Of a stretch of 9,063 nucleotides of DNA, positions 1 through 6,085 are shown in pieces; position 1 is the stretch's first letter, and each line of letters begins with the position of its first letter. Below the pieces are notes generated by a model that saw only the letters and a list, made by a program, of their open reading frames with translations, was not told where the DNA came from and did not search any database. The DNA is from Geodermatophilaceae bacterium (lineage in GTDB: Bacteria > Actinomycetota > Actinomycetes > Mycobacteriales > Geodermatophilaceae), in assembly GCA_013812385.1 (NCBI GenBank), contig JACCTM010000410.1, forward strand, positions 1 through 9,063, given 5' to 3'. The position numbers and the translations under genes are program-made.

Positions 1-222
1 GTCCTTCGAGACGTCGAGCACGTCATCGATGTCAGCGGGCAGACTGAGATCGAACTATTCGAGGACCAACCGTTTCGCTGGTGGACTCTCGAGGAGATCG
101 CTTCGAGCCGCGAAATCTTTGCCCCCCACGATCTCGCGACGGTGCTGCCGGCCGTGCTCGCTGGACGGTGGTCGGGACCGCCGGATTTCGTCGACGTCCG
201 GGGCAAGAACCGCAGCGGCTGA
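1..222 (+). CDS. Probable NUDIX hydrolase, C-terminal 73 residues only
   Basis: The first reading frame is open from the window edge to a TGA at 220-222, so only the end of the gene is visible. The residues FRWWTLEEIA (about 26-35 of the fragment) followed by FAPHDLATVLPAVLAG resemble the C-terminal helix region of actinobacterial NUDIX hydrolases, where an aromatic pair precedes the TLEEL-type turn and a proline-rich end follows. The diagnostic Nudix box (GX5EX7REUXEEXGU), which would bind the metal and hydrolyse a nucleoside diphosphate-linked substrate, lies upstream of the window and cannot be checked. It reads in the same direction as rplS but is separated from it by 193 bases, so it is probably a separate unit. 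The frame call is firm because the reading is long and free of stops. The family call is moderate, and the substrate cannot be told. Confidence 0.6.
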   Translation, partial: VLRDVEHVIDVSGQTEIELFEDQPFRWWTLEEIASSREIFAPHDLATVLPAVLAGRWSGPPDFVDVRGKNRSG

Positions 223-287
223 TCACCCTCCATCCCGAGTGGCCCATCCCTAGTGGGAGCACATCGGTCGATGTGGCACCATTGAGG

Positions 288-327
288 GCTGCTGGCCGGC
301 GATCTCATCGTCTGGCATCGGTGCAGC
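288..327 (+). promoter_or_regulatory. Predicted leader hairpin upstream of rplS
   Basis: The 193-base gap 223-415 holds no gene that I can support. Within it, 288-292 can pair with 323-327 (five pairs). After an internal loop, 295-303 pairs with 307-316 (nine pairs including one G-U, with one bulged T at 313 and a three-base loop). This would form one long two-part hairpin about 90 bases before the rplS start. A weak -10-like hexamer CACCAT at 277-282 lies just upstream, but I see no good -35 at the right distance. Ribosomal protein genes often carry autoregulatory leaders, and L19 leaders are known in low-GC Gram-positives. Whether this one has that role is inference. Confidence 0.35.
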
Positions 328-415
328 GCCCCCGAATTCATGTGGACGTCTGTAGTGCTGCCCCGAGTAACCGACCCGAAGACCGAGCCGAGAATTTCTC
401 CAGAACGGACATGCG

Positions 416-772
416 ATGAACACCTTGGACGCACTCGACGCCGAGTCCCTGCGCGACGACATCCCGGACTTTCGGCCCGGTGACTCGGTCAAGGTGCATG
501 TCCGAGTGGTGGAGGGCAACAGGTCCCGTATCCAGGTGTTCCAGGGTGTCGTGCTGCGCCGTCAGGGCGGCGGAATTCGGGAGACCTTCACCGTTCGCAA
601 GATCAGCTTCGGCGTGGGTGTCGAGCGCACCTTCCCTGTACACACCCCGGTGGTGGAGAAGATCGACGTCGTCACCCGAGGCGATGTCAGGCGCGCAAAG
701 CTGTACTACCTGCGTGACCTGCGCGGCAAGGCAGCCAAGATCAAGGAGAAGCGCGACACTGCGACGCGCTAG
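416..772 (+). CDS. rplS: 50S ribosomal protein L19
   Basis: The 118-residue product matches bacterial L19, a large-subunit protein near the interface with the 30S subunit, and has the usual length. The core is plain: PGDSVKVHVRVVEG at 21-34, IQVFQGVVLRRQGGGIRETF at 39-58, then the block with SFGVGVERTFPVHTP at 64-78 and a basic C-terminal tail with KLYYLRDLRGKAAKIKEK at 95-112. The ATG at 416 is chosen because it gives the family's N-terminus. The Shine-Dalgarno sequence is weak (GGA at 407-409), and an upstream ATG at 411 opens only a two-codon frame. The gene begins the conserved actinobacterial order rplS-lepB-rnhB. A possible structured leader lies upstream and a small stem-loop follows the stop codon. 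Confidence 0.98.
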   Translation: MNTLDALDAESLRDDIPDFRPGDSVKVHVRVVEGNRSRIQVFQGVVLRRQGGGIRETFTVRKISFGVGVERTFPVHTPVVEKIDVVTRGDVRRAKLYYLRDLRGKAAKIKEKRDTATR

Positions 773-797
773 GCATCGCGGTCCAGCTGTCGGTGCC
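772..797 (+). terminator. Small stem-loop directly after rplS
   Basis: Bases 772-778 can pair with 791-797 (seven pairs, one of them G-U) around a 12-base loop, starting on the last base of the rplS stop codon. There is no run of T after it, so it is not a classical intrinsic terminator. It could attenuate read-through into lepB, protect the rplS message end, or be chance in GC-rich DNA. Confidence 0.3.
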
Positions 798-832
798 ATC
801 GAGGCAACCCGCCGACGTAGGCTTGGCCGGCC

Positions 833-1846
833 ATGAGCATCCCTTCCGAACCGGCCGCGCAGGCCGGCGCAGCCGACTCCGGCGACCGGCCGATCGACCA
901 GCCTGATCGCCGGCCCGAGAACCCGGACAGCGGCGCGGACGGAGCAGCCGCAGCCCCCGCTGTCGAGAGCACGACCAAGCGCGCCGGGGGGCGCGGATCT
1001 GCGAGCAAGCCGCAGAACAAGACTTCCCTGCTCAAGGAACTCCCAGTTCTGCTGATCATTGCCTTCGGGTTGGCGGTCCTGATCAAGACGTTCCTGTTCC
1101 AGGCATTCTTCATCCCGTCCGGCTCGATGGAGCCGACCCTGCACGGCTGCACGGGGTGCACCGGTGATCGGGTCCTGGTCAACAAGATCGTCTACTACTT
1201 CGGCGATCCCCGGCCCGGCGACATCGTCGTCTTCGAGGGCCCCGACACCTGGGCACCCGAGGTGCAGCTCGCTGAACCGGCGAACTGGTTCTCCTCGGTC
1301 ATGGCCACGCTGGGTCGTGCCATCGGGGTCGGTCCGCCGAGTGAGAAGGACTACGTGAAACGGGTCGTGGCCGTGGACGGCCAGACCGTCGAGTGCTGTG
1401 ATGCGCAGGGGCGAGTACTCGTGGACGGTCAACCTGTGGACGAGCCCTACATCGTCACGGACAGCCCATTGCAGACCCGTTCGTTCGCCCCGGTGACGGT
1501 TCCGGAGGGACGGTTGTGGGTGATGGGCGACAATCGGGCCGGGTCCGCGGACTCACGATCCCACGTCACTGATCAGTACAGCGGCACCATCGCGGTCGAC
1601 GATGTGATCGGCAAGGCGGCGGTGATCGTGTGGCCGTTCAGTCGGTTCACCATGCTCGACGACCCGGACATCCAAGCTCACGATGCGCCGGGGCGGTACG
1701 GGCTGTCCGGATTCGCCGCTGGTGCGCCGCTGGCGCTCGGCATCGGTCTCACGATGCCCCTTGCTCTGCGACGTCGACGGGTCGGCCTGCGGGGCCGGCA
1801 CCCACCGAGAGGGCGGCCTCAGCCCAGGACGCCTAGCCGGCGATAG
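833..1846 (+). CDS. lepB: Signal peptidase I (type I leader peptidase)
   Basis: The 337-residue product is a membrane-bound serine protease that removes signal peptides from exported pre-proteins on the outer face of the cytoplasmic membrane. The N-terminal 65 or so residues are a Pro/Ala/Asp-rich cytoplasmic stretch, followed by a membrane segment at about 69-89. The nucleophile is Ser98 in PSGSMEP (box B). The general base is Lys176 in YVKRV (box D). The GDNR motif of box E is at 232-235, followed by SADSR. A second hydrophobic segment at about 292-312 ends in RRRR, so the C-terminus probably returns to the cytoplasm. Cys106 and Cys109 lie just after the active-site serine, and Cys188-Cys189 lie further on. 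The ATG start has only a weak ribosome binding site, and the true N-terminus could be slightly shorter. It is the sole lepB here, 60 bases after rplS. Confidence 0.96.
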   Translation: MSIPSEPAAQAGAADSGDRPIDQPDRRPENPDSGADGAAAAPAVESTTKRAGGRGSASKPQNKTSLLKELPVLLIIAFGLAVLIKTFLFQAFFIPSGSMEPTLHGCTGCTGDRVLVNKIVYYFGDPRPGDIVVFEGPDTWAPEVQLAEPANWFSSVMATLGRAIGVGPPSEKDYVKRVVAVDGQTVECCDAQGRVLVDGQPVDEPYIVTDSPLQTRSFAPVTVPEGRLWVMGDNRAGSADSRSHVTDQYSGTIAVDDVIGKAAVIVWPFSRFTMLDDPDIQAHDAPGRYGLSGFAAGAPLALGIGLTMPLALRRRRVGLRGRHPPRGRPQPRTPSRR

Positions 1847-1855
1847 GCCGCCTTC
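1809..1855 (+). terminator. Strong stem-loop covering the lepB stop codon
   Basis: Bases 1809-1819 pair with 1845-1855 over 11 consecutive pairs with only one G-U, around a 25-base loop that can form a small inner hairpin. The lepB stop codon (1844-1846) lies at the start of the right arm. No T-rich tail follows, which is common for terminator-like hairpins in actinobacteria. It probably terminates or stabilises the rplS-lepB message before rnhB, which starts 21 bases after it. Confidence 0.45.
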
Positions 1856-1876
1856 GCTGGTTAGGCTCAGCGGGTC

Positions 1877-2638
1877 ATGACCCCTCCCGCGACCGGCCTG
1901 ATCGCCCGCCCCCGACGCGCCGTCGTGAACAAGGAGGCCGGCCTGTGGGCAATGGAGGAAGCCCTGCACCGACGCGGGTTCTCCTGCGTCGCCGGAGCTG
2001 ATGAGGCGGGGCGGGGCGCGTGTGCCGGACCGCTGGTCACGGCCGCGTGCATCCTCCCGGCCGGACCGCGGGGCCGGATCCCCGAACTGGCCGACTCCAA
2101 GCTCTTGACGGCGGCGGCGCGAGAACGCGTCTACGCCCAGGTCGTACGACGTGCTCGGGCATGGTCGGTGGTGATCATCCCGCCGGGTGAGGTCGATGCC
2201 CGAGGACTGCACAAGGCCAACGTCGAGGGATTGCGCCGCGCCTTCGCGCGGCTGGCGGTGATTCCCGAGTACGCGCTGATCGACGGCTTCCCGATCGCCG
2301 GCCTGGGCGTACCGGCGTTGGCAGTCTGGAAGGGGGACCGGACGGCTGCCTGTGTTGCGGCGGCATCAGTGCTGGCCAAGGTGACCCGGGACCGGCTGAT
2401 GGTGGATCTGCACGAGGTGTACCCGGACTACGACTTCGCGACCCACAAGGGGTACATCACCCCCGGGCACACCGGCGTGCTCGATGTCCGTGGACCGTGT
2501 CCCGAGCACCGGCGTGGGTTCATCACCGTTTCCAGTCGGTTAGGGGCAGACTCGGGCCGTGACATGGTGGACGCCTTGACGATGCTGGACGCCGAAGCGA
2601 CACCCGACATCGAGGGAGGTGACTGCAGTGAGTTCTGA
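1877..2638 (+). CDS. rnhB: Ribonuclease HII
   Basis: The 253-residue product is RNase HII, which cuts the RNA strand of RNA-DNA hybrids and starts removal of single ribonucleotides left in DNA. Visible family motifs are AGADEAGRG at 39-47 (acidic Asp42 and Glu43), ADSK at 72-75, LIDG at 133-136 with Asp135, and ASVLAKVTRD at 162-171 with Asp171. These supply the four metal-binding acidic residues. HKGYITPGH at 189-197 and CPEHRRGF complete the C-terminal part. The ATG at 1877 is kept because the sequence before ADEAGRG aligns in length and character with the mycobacterial protein, although its ribosome binding site is poor. An AAGGAGG at 1931-1937 sits before a possible inner CTG (1943) and ATG (1952), so a shorter form is possible. 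The 3' end overlaps the next gene by 11 bases. Confidence 0.95.
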   Translation: MTPPATGLIARPRRAVVNKEAGLWAMEEALHRRGFSCVAGADEAGRGACAGPLVTAACILPAGPRGRIPELADSKLLTAAARERVYAQVVRRARAWSVVIIPPGEVDARGLHKANVEGLRRAFARLAVIPEYALIDGFPIAGLGVPALAVWKGDRTAACVAAASVLAKVTRDRLMVDLHEVYPDYDFATHKGYITPGHTGVLDVRGPCPEHRRGFITVSSRLGADSGRDMVDALTMLDAEATPDIEGGDCSEF

Positions 2639-2948
2639 GGATCTCGAGAAGTACGAAACCGAGATGGAACTGCAGCTCTACCGCGAGTACAAGGACATCG
2701 TCCGACAGTTCACCTATGTCGTGGAGACCGAACGGCGCTTCTACCTCGCCAACTCCGTGGATCTTCAGGTGCGCAATGCCGACGGCGAGGTCTTCTTCGA
2801 GGTCCAGATGTCCGACGCGTGGGTGTGGGACATGTACCGCCCGGCCCGCTTCGTGAAGAACGTCCGCGTGGTGACCTTCAAGGATGTCAACGTCGAAGAA
2901 CTCGACAAGCCCGATCTGCAGCTGCCCGATGAACCTGGCTTGAGCTAG
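2628..2948 (+). CDS. DUF2469 family protein (Rv2901c-like), function unknown
   Basis: The 106-residue acidic soluble protein belongs to the actinobacteria-specific DUF2469 family, whose biochemical role is unknown. It is almost wholly conserved with its mycobacterial relative: SSEDLEKYETEMEL at 2-15, YREYKDIV at 18-25, VETERRFYLANSV at 32-44, DAWVWDMYRPARFVK at 63-77 and VRVVTFKDVNVEELDKP at 79-95. There is no signal peptide or membrane segment. I chose the GTG at 2628 over the GTG at 2619. The shorter form gives the family N-terminus and leaves a strong GAGGGAGG (2612-2619) eight bases upstream as ribosome binding site, whereas the earlier start would overlap it. The 11-base overlap with rnhB suggests translational coupling. 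The lasting pairing with rnhB hints at nucleic acid metabolism, but that is only context. Confidence 0.93.
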   Translation: MSSEDLEKYETEMELQLYREYKDIVRQFTYVVETERRFYLANSVDLQVRNADGEVFFEVQMSDAWVWDMYRPARFVKNVRVVTFKDVNVEELDKPDLQLPDEPGLS

Positions 2949-2987
2949 CAGCGCCCAGTCCTGCATTCAGAGCGAGAGAGCCCGCGG

Positions 2988-4070
2988 ATGGACACGACAG
3001 AACTCAGCCAGCGACTCTTCGACGCAGCGCTGGGCGGGATCGACATGTGGTCGGTCTACGTTGGTGAGAATCTTGGGCTCTACGCCGCCCTGGCGCAGCG
3101 CGGATCGTTGACCGGCGCTGAGCTGGCCGCATCCGCTCAGATACACCCTCGGTATGCCATCGAATGGCTCGAACAACAGGCGGTCACCGGCATCCTCGAG
3201 GTGAACGATGCCGACCTGCCGGGTGATCAGCGCCGCTATGCACTGCCCGAGGCCCACGCCGAGGTACTGACCGATCCGGACAGCCTGAACTACGTGGCCC
3301 CGTTCATGCGGCTGATGACCGCCGCGGGGATGCAACTCTCGGCGTTGCTCGAGGCATACCGCACCGGTGGCGGCGTGGGTTGGCCACAGTACGGCCCGGA
3401 CATGCGGACCGGTCAGGCGGAGATGAATCGGCCCTGGTTCCTGGGGGCGTTGGGAACCGACTGGTTTCCCGCCGTTCCCGACCTGGACCAGCGGCTGCGC
3501 GACGGCGCCCGAGTGGCCGACATCGGGTGCGGTGAGGGTTGGTCCTCGATCGCGATGGCACTTGCCTATCCAGCCGCCGCCGTCGATGGGTATGACCTGG
3601 ACGAGCCGTCTGTCCAGGCGGCGCGTGCCCACGCCGAGCAGGCCGGCGTGTCGGGGCGGGTCAGGTACTTCGCCGGTGACGCAGCGGCCACCGACCGGGA
3701 CGGCGCCTACGACGTGGTCACCGCCTTCGAGTGCATCCACGATCTTGCCAACCCTGTCGATGTGCTCGCGACGATGCGTCGCCTGGTGAAACCCGACGGT
3801 CAGGTGATCGTCATGGATGAACGTGTGGCCGAGCGTTTTCCGGGTCGAGGTGATGACATCGAACGGCTGATGTACGGGTTCTCCCTCTTCGTGTGCCTGC
3901 CCGACGGGCTGTCGCATTCGCCGTCGGCGGGCACCGGCACCGTGATGCGGCCCGACACACTTCGCCGGTACGCCGAACAGGCTGGATTCTCCGGACTCGA
4001 GGTGTTGCCGATCGAGAACGACCTCTGGCGTTTCTACCGGCTCAGCCAAGCAGCCCCAGCCGGCGGGTAG
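2988..4070 (+). CDS. Class I SAM-dependent methyltransferase with N-terminal winged-helix domain (Rv2258c-like)
   Basis: The 360-residue protein has two parts. Residues 1 to about 100 resemble the winged-helix dimerisation domain seen in Rv2258c-like and small-molecule O-methyltransferases (LGLYAALAQRGSLTGAELA at 29-47, then PRYAIEWLEQQAVTGIL at 54-70). Residues from about 170 onward form a Rossmann methyltransferase fold: motif I VADIGCGEGWSS at 176-187, an acidic residue for the SAM ribose in YDLDEPS at 202-208, GDAAA at 230-234, and the YDVVTAFECIHDLANP region at 241-256 followed by LVKPDGQVIVMDE at 266-278. There is no signal peptide. The substrate cannot be told. The winged helix probably helps form a dimer or active-site lid rather than bind DNA. 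It begins 39 bases after DUF2469 with a modest GAGAG ribosome binding site at 2975-2979, and may be read with it. It is not part of the conserved block and looks like a lineage-specific insertion. Confidence 0.85.
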   Translation: MDTTELSQRLFDAALGGIDMWSVYVGENLGLYAALAQRGSLTGAELAASAQIHPRYAIEWLEQQAVTGILEVNDADLPGDQRRYALPEAHAEVLTDPDSLNYVAPFMRLMTAAGMQLSALLEAYRTGGGVGWPQYGPDMRTGQAEMNRPWFLGALGTDWFPAVPDLDQRLRDGARVADIGCGEGWSSIAMALAYPAAAVDGYDLDEPSVQAARAHAEQAGVSGRVRYFAGDAAATDRDGAYDVVTAFECIHDLANPVDVLATMRRLVKPDGQVIVMDERVAERFPGRGDDIERLMYGFSLFVCLPDGLSHSPSAGTGTVMRPDTLRRYAEQAGFSGLEVLPIENDLWRFYRLSQAAPAGG

Positions 4071-4079
4071 CGGCCAGGA

Positions 4080-4111
4080 TCAGTGCTGTTTCGCTGAGCG
4101 GAGGACACTGA
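4080..4111 (+). terminator. Imperfect hairpin after the methyltransferase gene
   Basis: Nine bases after the methyltransferase stop codon, 4080-4085 pairs with 4106-4111 (six pairs). An inner stem 4089-4094 pairs with 4098-4103 (six pairs, two of them G-U) around a TGA loop, with small mismatches between the two stems. No T-run follows. Its place between a gene end and the yraN set suggests a transcription boundary. The 140-base gap 4071-4210 also holds the DnaA box and palindrome listed separately. Confidence 0.4.
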
Positions 4112-4129
4112 GCCGACGGGCCAGCGGCG

Positions 4130-4138
4130 TTGTCCACA
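4130..4138 (+). promoter_or_regulatory. Consensus actinobacterial DnaA box before yraN
   Basis: TTGTCCACA at 4130-4138 is an exact match to the DnaA box used in high-GC actinomycetes. The same eight-base core GTCCACAA occurs again in the same orientation at 4154-4161, 22 bases downstream (about two helical turns), though the second copy has two mismatches at its 5' end. The pair lies in non-coding DNA between the methyltransferase hairpin and the start of yraN-comM-dprA. Its position suggests DnaA control of the operon or titration of DnaA. The match itself is certain; the function is inference. Confidence 0.5.
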
Positions 4139-4196
4139 AGCTGATTCCGGTGCGTCCACAATCGCCGTGCGGCCCGGTCATGGCCGGTTGCCGGCG

Positions 4197-4208
4197 GTCA
4201 AGCTTGAC
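4197..4208. promoter_or_regulatory. Perfect 12-base palindrome just before the yraN start
   Basis: GTCAAGCTTGAC at 4197-4208 is a perfect inverted repeat ending two bases before the GTG start of yraN. It could be an operator. As RNA it could also fold, but with no loop it is more natural as a DNA-level dimer site. The stop codon at 4205-4207 lies inside it, so yraN cannot start further upstream. No Shine-Dalgarno sequence is seen, and a leaderless message is possible. CAAGCT at 4199-4204 fits the loose NANNNT form of a -10 element, but the -35 is poor. Confidence 0.35.
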
Positions 4209-4210
4209 GG

Positions 4211-4567
4211 GTGCATCCCAAGGACGCGCTCGGCGCGCATGGCGAGGATCTCGCAGCCGCTCATCTGGTCGAGGCCGGACTGAAGGTTCTCGATCGGAAC
4301 TGGCGTTGCCCGATCGGCGAACTGGACATCGTGGCGCGCGAGGGAAACACGCTGGTGTTCTGTGAGGTGAAGACTAGGCGCAGCAACGCCTTTGGCGACC
4401 CAGCCGAAGCCGTCACCTGGCGCAAGGCCCGCAAACTGCGTCAGCTGGCCGGACAGTGGCTCTCCGAGCACGACGAGCACGCTCGTGAGGTCCGCTTCGA
4501 TGTGGTCGCCGTACTCGCCGGCGTCGGCCAACCGGCGACCGTGCGGCACCTCCGGGCGGCGTTGTAG
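4211..4567 (+). CDS. yraN: YraN family (UPF0102) nuclease-like protein
   Basis: The 118-residue protein belongs to UPF0102, a small family with a PD-(D/E)XK nuclease fold resembling Holliday junction resolvases; its exact substrate is not settled. Visible signature residues are Glu12 in AHGEDLAA, Asp39 in NWRCPIGELDIVA at 30-42 and the EVK of LVFCEVKTR at 48-56, which together would bind the metal. AVTWRKARKLRQLAGQWL at 67-84 is the usual basic helix. The GTG at 4211 is the earliest possible start, because an in-frame TGA lies at 4205-4207, and it gives the family length. There is no clear ribosome binding site. The stop codon is directly followed by the ATG of comM with no spacing. The constant pairing with comM and dprA suggests a job in DNA uptake or recombination. 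Confidence 0.92.
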   Translation: MHPKDALGAHGEDLAAAHLVEAGLKVLDRNWRCPIGELDIVAREGNTLVFCEVKTRRSNAFGDPAEAVTWRKARKLRQLAGQWLSEHDEHAREVRFDVVAVLAGVGQPATVRHLRAAL

Positions 4568-6085
4568 ATGTCCCTGGCCCGGACCTGGTCAGTAGGGCTG
4601 GTTGGCCTGTCAGGCGGCGTCGTCGAGGTCGAGGTCGACCTGTCCGCGGGGCTGCCCGGAATGGCCATCGTGGGTCTGGCCGACACCGCTGTCAGGGAGT
4701 CTCGAGATCGCGTGCGAGCCGCGGTGCTCAACAGTGGGTTGGACTGGCCGAACCGCAAGATCACCATCGGCCTGTCACCGGCCACCCTGCCGAAGCATGG
4801 AAGCGGCTACGACCTGGCCCTGGCCGTGGGCGTCCTGGCGGCCAGTGAGCAACTGCCGGCCGGGGTAGCCGAGAAGTTCCTCTTCCTCGGCGAGCTGGGC
4901 CTGGACGGCAGGGTGCGAGCCATCCGTGGGGTCCTCCCGGCGGTACGAGCTGCGGTCAAACGGGGCCATCAGCAGGTGGTCGTCGCCGACGACAACGGGT
5001 CGGAGGCCCAACTCGTGGGTGCGGCCGACGTCTGGGTCGGCGCGACGCTGAGCGAGGTCGTGGCATTCCTGCGTGGCGATCAGCCGGGGCAACGTCCGGC
5101 ACCGGTCGATGAGCTGCCACCGCCCGAGGTACCAGACCTGATTGACGTGGTGGGGCAGGCGGCGGGTCGGCTGGCGCTGGAGATCGCCGCTGCCGGGGGT
5201 CATCACCTGTTGCTCACCGGGCCACCGGGAGCGGGGAAGACGATGCTCGCCGAACGCCTGCCGGGCATTCTCCCGCCGCTTACCGACGACGAGGCCCTCG
5301 AGGTGACGGCAGTGCATTCACTGGGCGGCAACCTCCCACGCGGTGCCCCGCTGATCCGCCGGGCGCCGTTCGAGAGCCCGCACCACACCGCGACCATGCC
5401 GGCCCTGGTAGGCGGCGGATCGCCGATGGCCCGTCCGGGCGCCATCTCCCGGGCACATCGCGGGGTGCTGTTCCTCGACGAGGCGCCCGAGTTCACGCGC
5501 GGATTGCTCGACTCCCTGCGCCAGCCGCTGGAGAAGGGCAGCGTGTCGTTGCACCGGGCCGCTGGAGTGTCGACCTATCCGTGCCGCTGCCAGCTCATCC
5601 TGGCGGCGAATCCCTGCCCGTGTGCCCCGGCGACCGGGGACGCCGACTGCGGATGTACCTCGATAGTCCGGCGGCGCTACGCCGACCGGCTGTCCGGCCC
5701 GCTGTTGGATCGGGTGGACCTGCAGGTCAGCCTGCCGGCAGTCTCCCGACGGGCGCTGCTCGACGACGAGGTCCCTCGGGAAGGATCGGCGGAAGTGGGC
5801 GCGCGGGTCGTACGGGCCCGGGCGGCAGCGGCGGCACGATTGTCGGCCTATGGGAGACAGCTCAACAGCGATGTGCCCGGCACCGTGCTGCGCGAAGGAT
5901 TGCGGCTGCCGCGGGCAGCTCTGGCCAGCGCGGAACTGGCTCTCGACCGCGGGCTGCTATCGGTGCGCGGATTCGATCGGATCTTGAAGGTCGCCTGGAC
6001 ATTGGCTGATCTGGCTGGAATGACCAGTCCGGGCGCCGCTGAGGTGGATGCGGCTGTCGGGCTGCGGCTGCGGCGGACCAGATGA
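4568..6085 (+). CDS. comM: ComM/YifB family Mg-chelatase-like AAA+ ATPase
   Basis: The 505-residue protein is ComM, a hexameric AAA+ helicase that promotes branch migration of donor DNA during natural transformation in well-studied relatives. An N-terminal Lon-protease-like domain (about 1-170) includes GLPGMAIVGLADTAVRESRD at 28-47 and LGELGLDGRVRAIRGVLP at 107-124. The Mg-chelatase-type ATPase follows, with Walker A GPPGAGKT at 218-225, Walker B LFLDEAPEF at 301-309, and SGPLLDRVD at 376-384 carrying a probable arginine finger or sensor. A cysteine cluster (Cys339, 341, 350, 352, 361, 363) includes NPCPC and DCGC and may bind zinc, as in the family. The length is normal. The gene follows yraN without a gap and shares ATGA with dprA, so the three are almost certainly co-transcribed. 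Its role in this organism could be general recombination if the cell is not naturally competent. Confidence 0.96.
   Translation: MSLARTWSVGLVGLSGGVVEVEVDLSAGLPGMAIVGLADTAVRESRDRVRAAVLNSGLDWPNRKITIGLSPATLPKHGSGYDLALAVGVLAASEQLPAGVAEKFLFLGELGLDGRVRAIRGVLPAVRAAVKRGHQQVVVADDNGSEAQLVGAADVWVGATLSEVVAFLRGDQPGQRPAPVDELPPPEVPDLIDVVGQAAGRLALEIAAAGGHHLLLTGPPGAGKTMLAERLPGILPPLTDDEALEVTAVHSLGGNLPRGAPLIRRAPFESPHHTATMPALVGGGSPMARPGAISRAHRGVLFLDEAPEFTRGLLDSLRQPLEKGSVSLHRAAGVSTYPCRCQLILAANPCPCAPATGDADCGCTSIVRRRYADRLSGPLLDRVDLQVSLPAVSRRALLDDEVPREGSAEVGARVVRARAAAAARLSAYGRQLNSDVPGTVLREGLRLPRAALASAELALDRGLLSVRGFDRILKVAWTLADLAGMTSPGAAEVDAAVGLRLRRTR

Noticed and set aside
247..258. A TCCC-TAGT-GGGA mini hairpin after the NUDIX-like gene
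   Set aside because: A four-pair stem with no T-tail is too short to call a terminator.
81..419. A 112-codon plus-strand frame running through the gap before rplS
   Set aside because: It overlaps the end of the NUDIX-like frame, has arginine-rich shadow composition, and its stop runs into the rplS start. I see no support for a protein.
338..1432. A 364-codon open frame on the minus strand opposite rplS and lepB
   Set aside because: It is a shadow of high-GC codon use. Both plus-strand genes are certain, and the antisense product shows no recognisable motifs.
2619..2638. GTG at 2619 as the start of the DUF2469 gene
   Set aside because: It lies on the Shine-Dalgarno sequence GAGGGAGG and adds residues that the family lacks. 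The GTG at 2628 fits better.
2967..4049. A 360-codon minus-strand open frame opposite the methyltransferase
   Set aside because: It mirrors the real gene almost exactly, the plus-strand product has clear SAM-binding motifs, and the antisense product has none.
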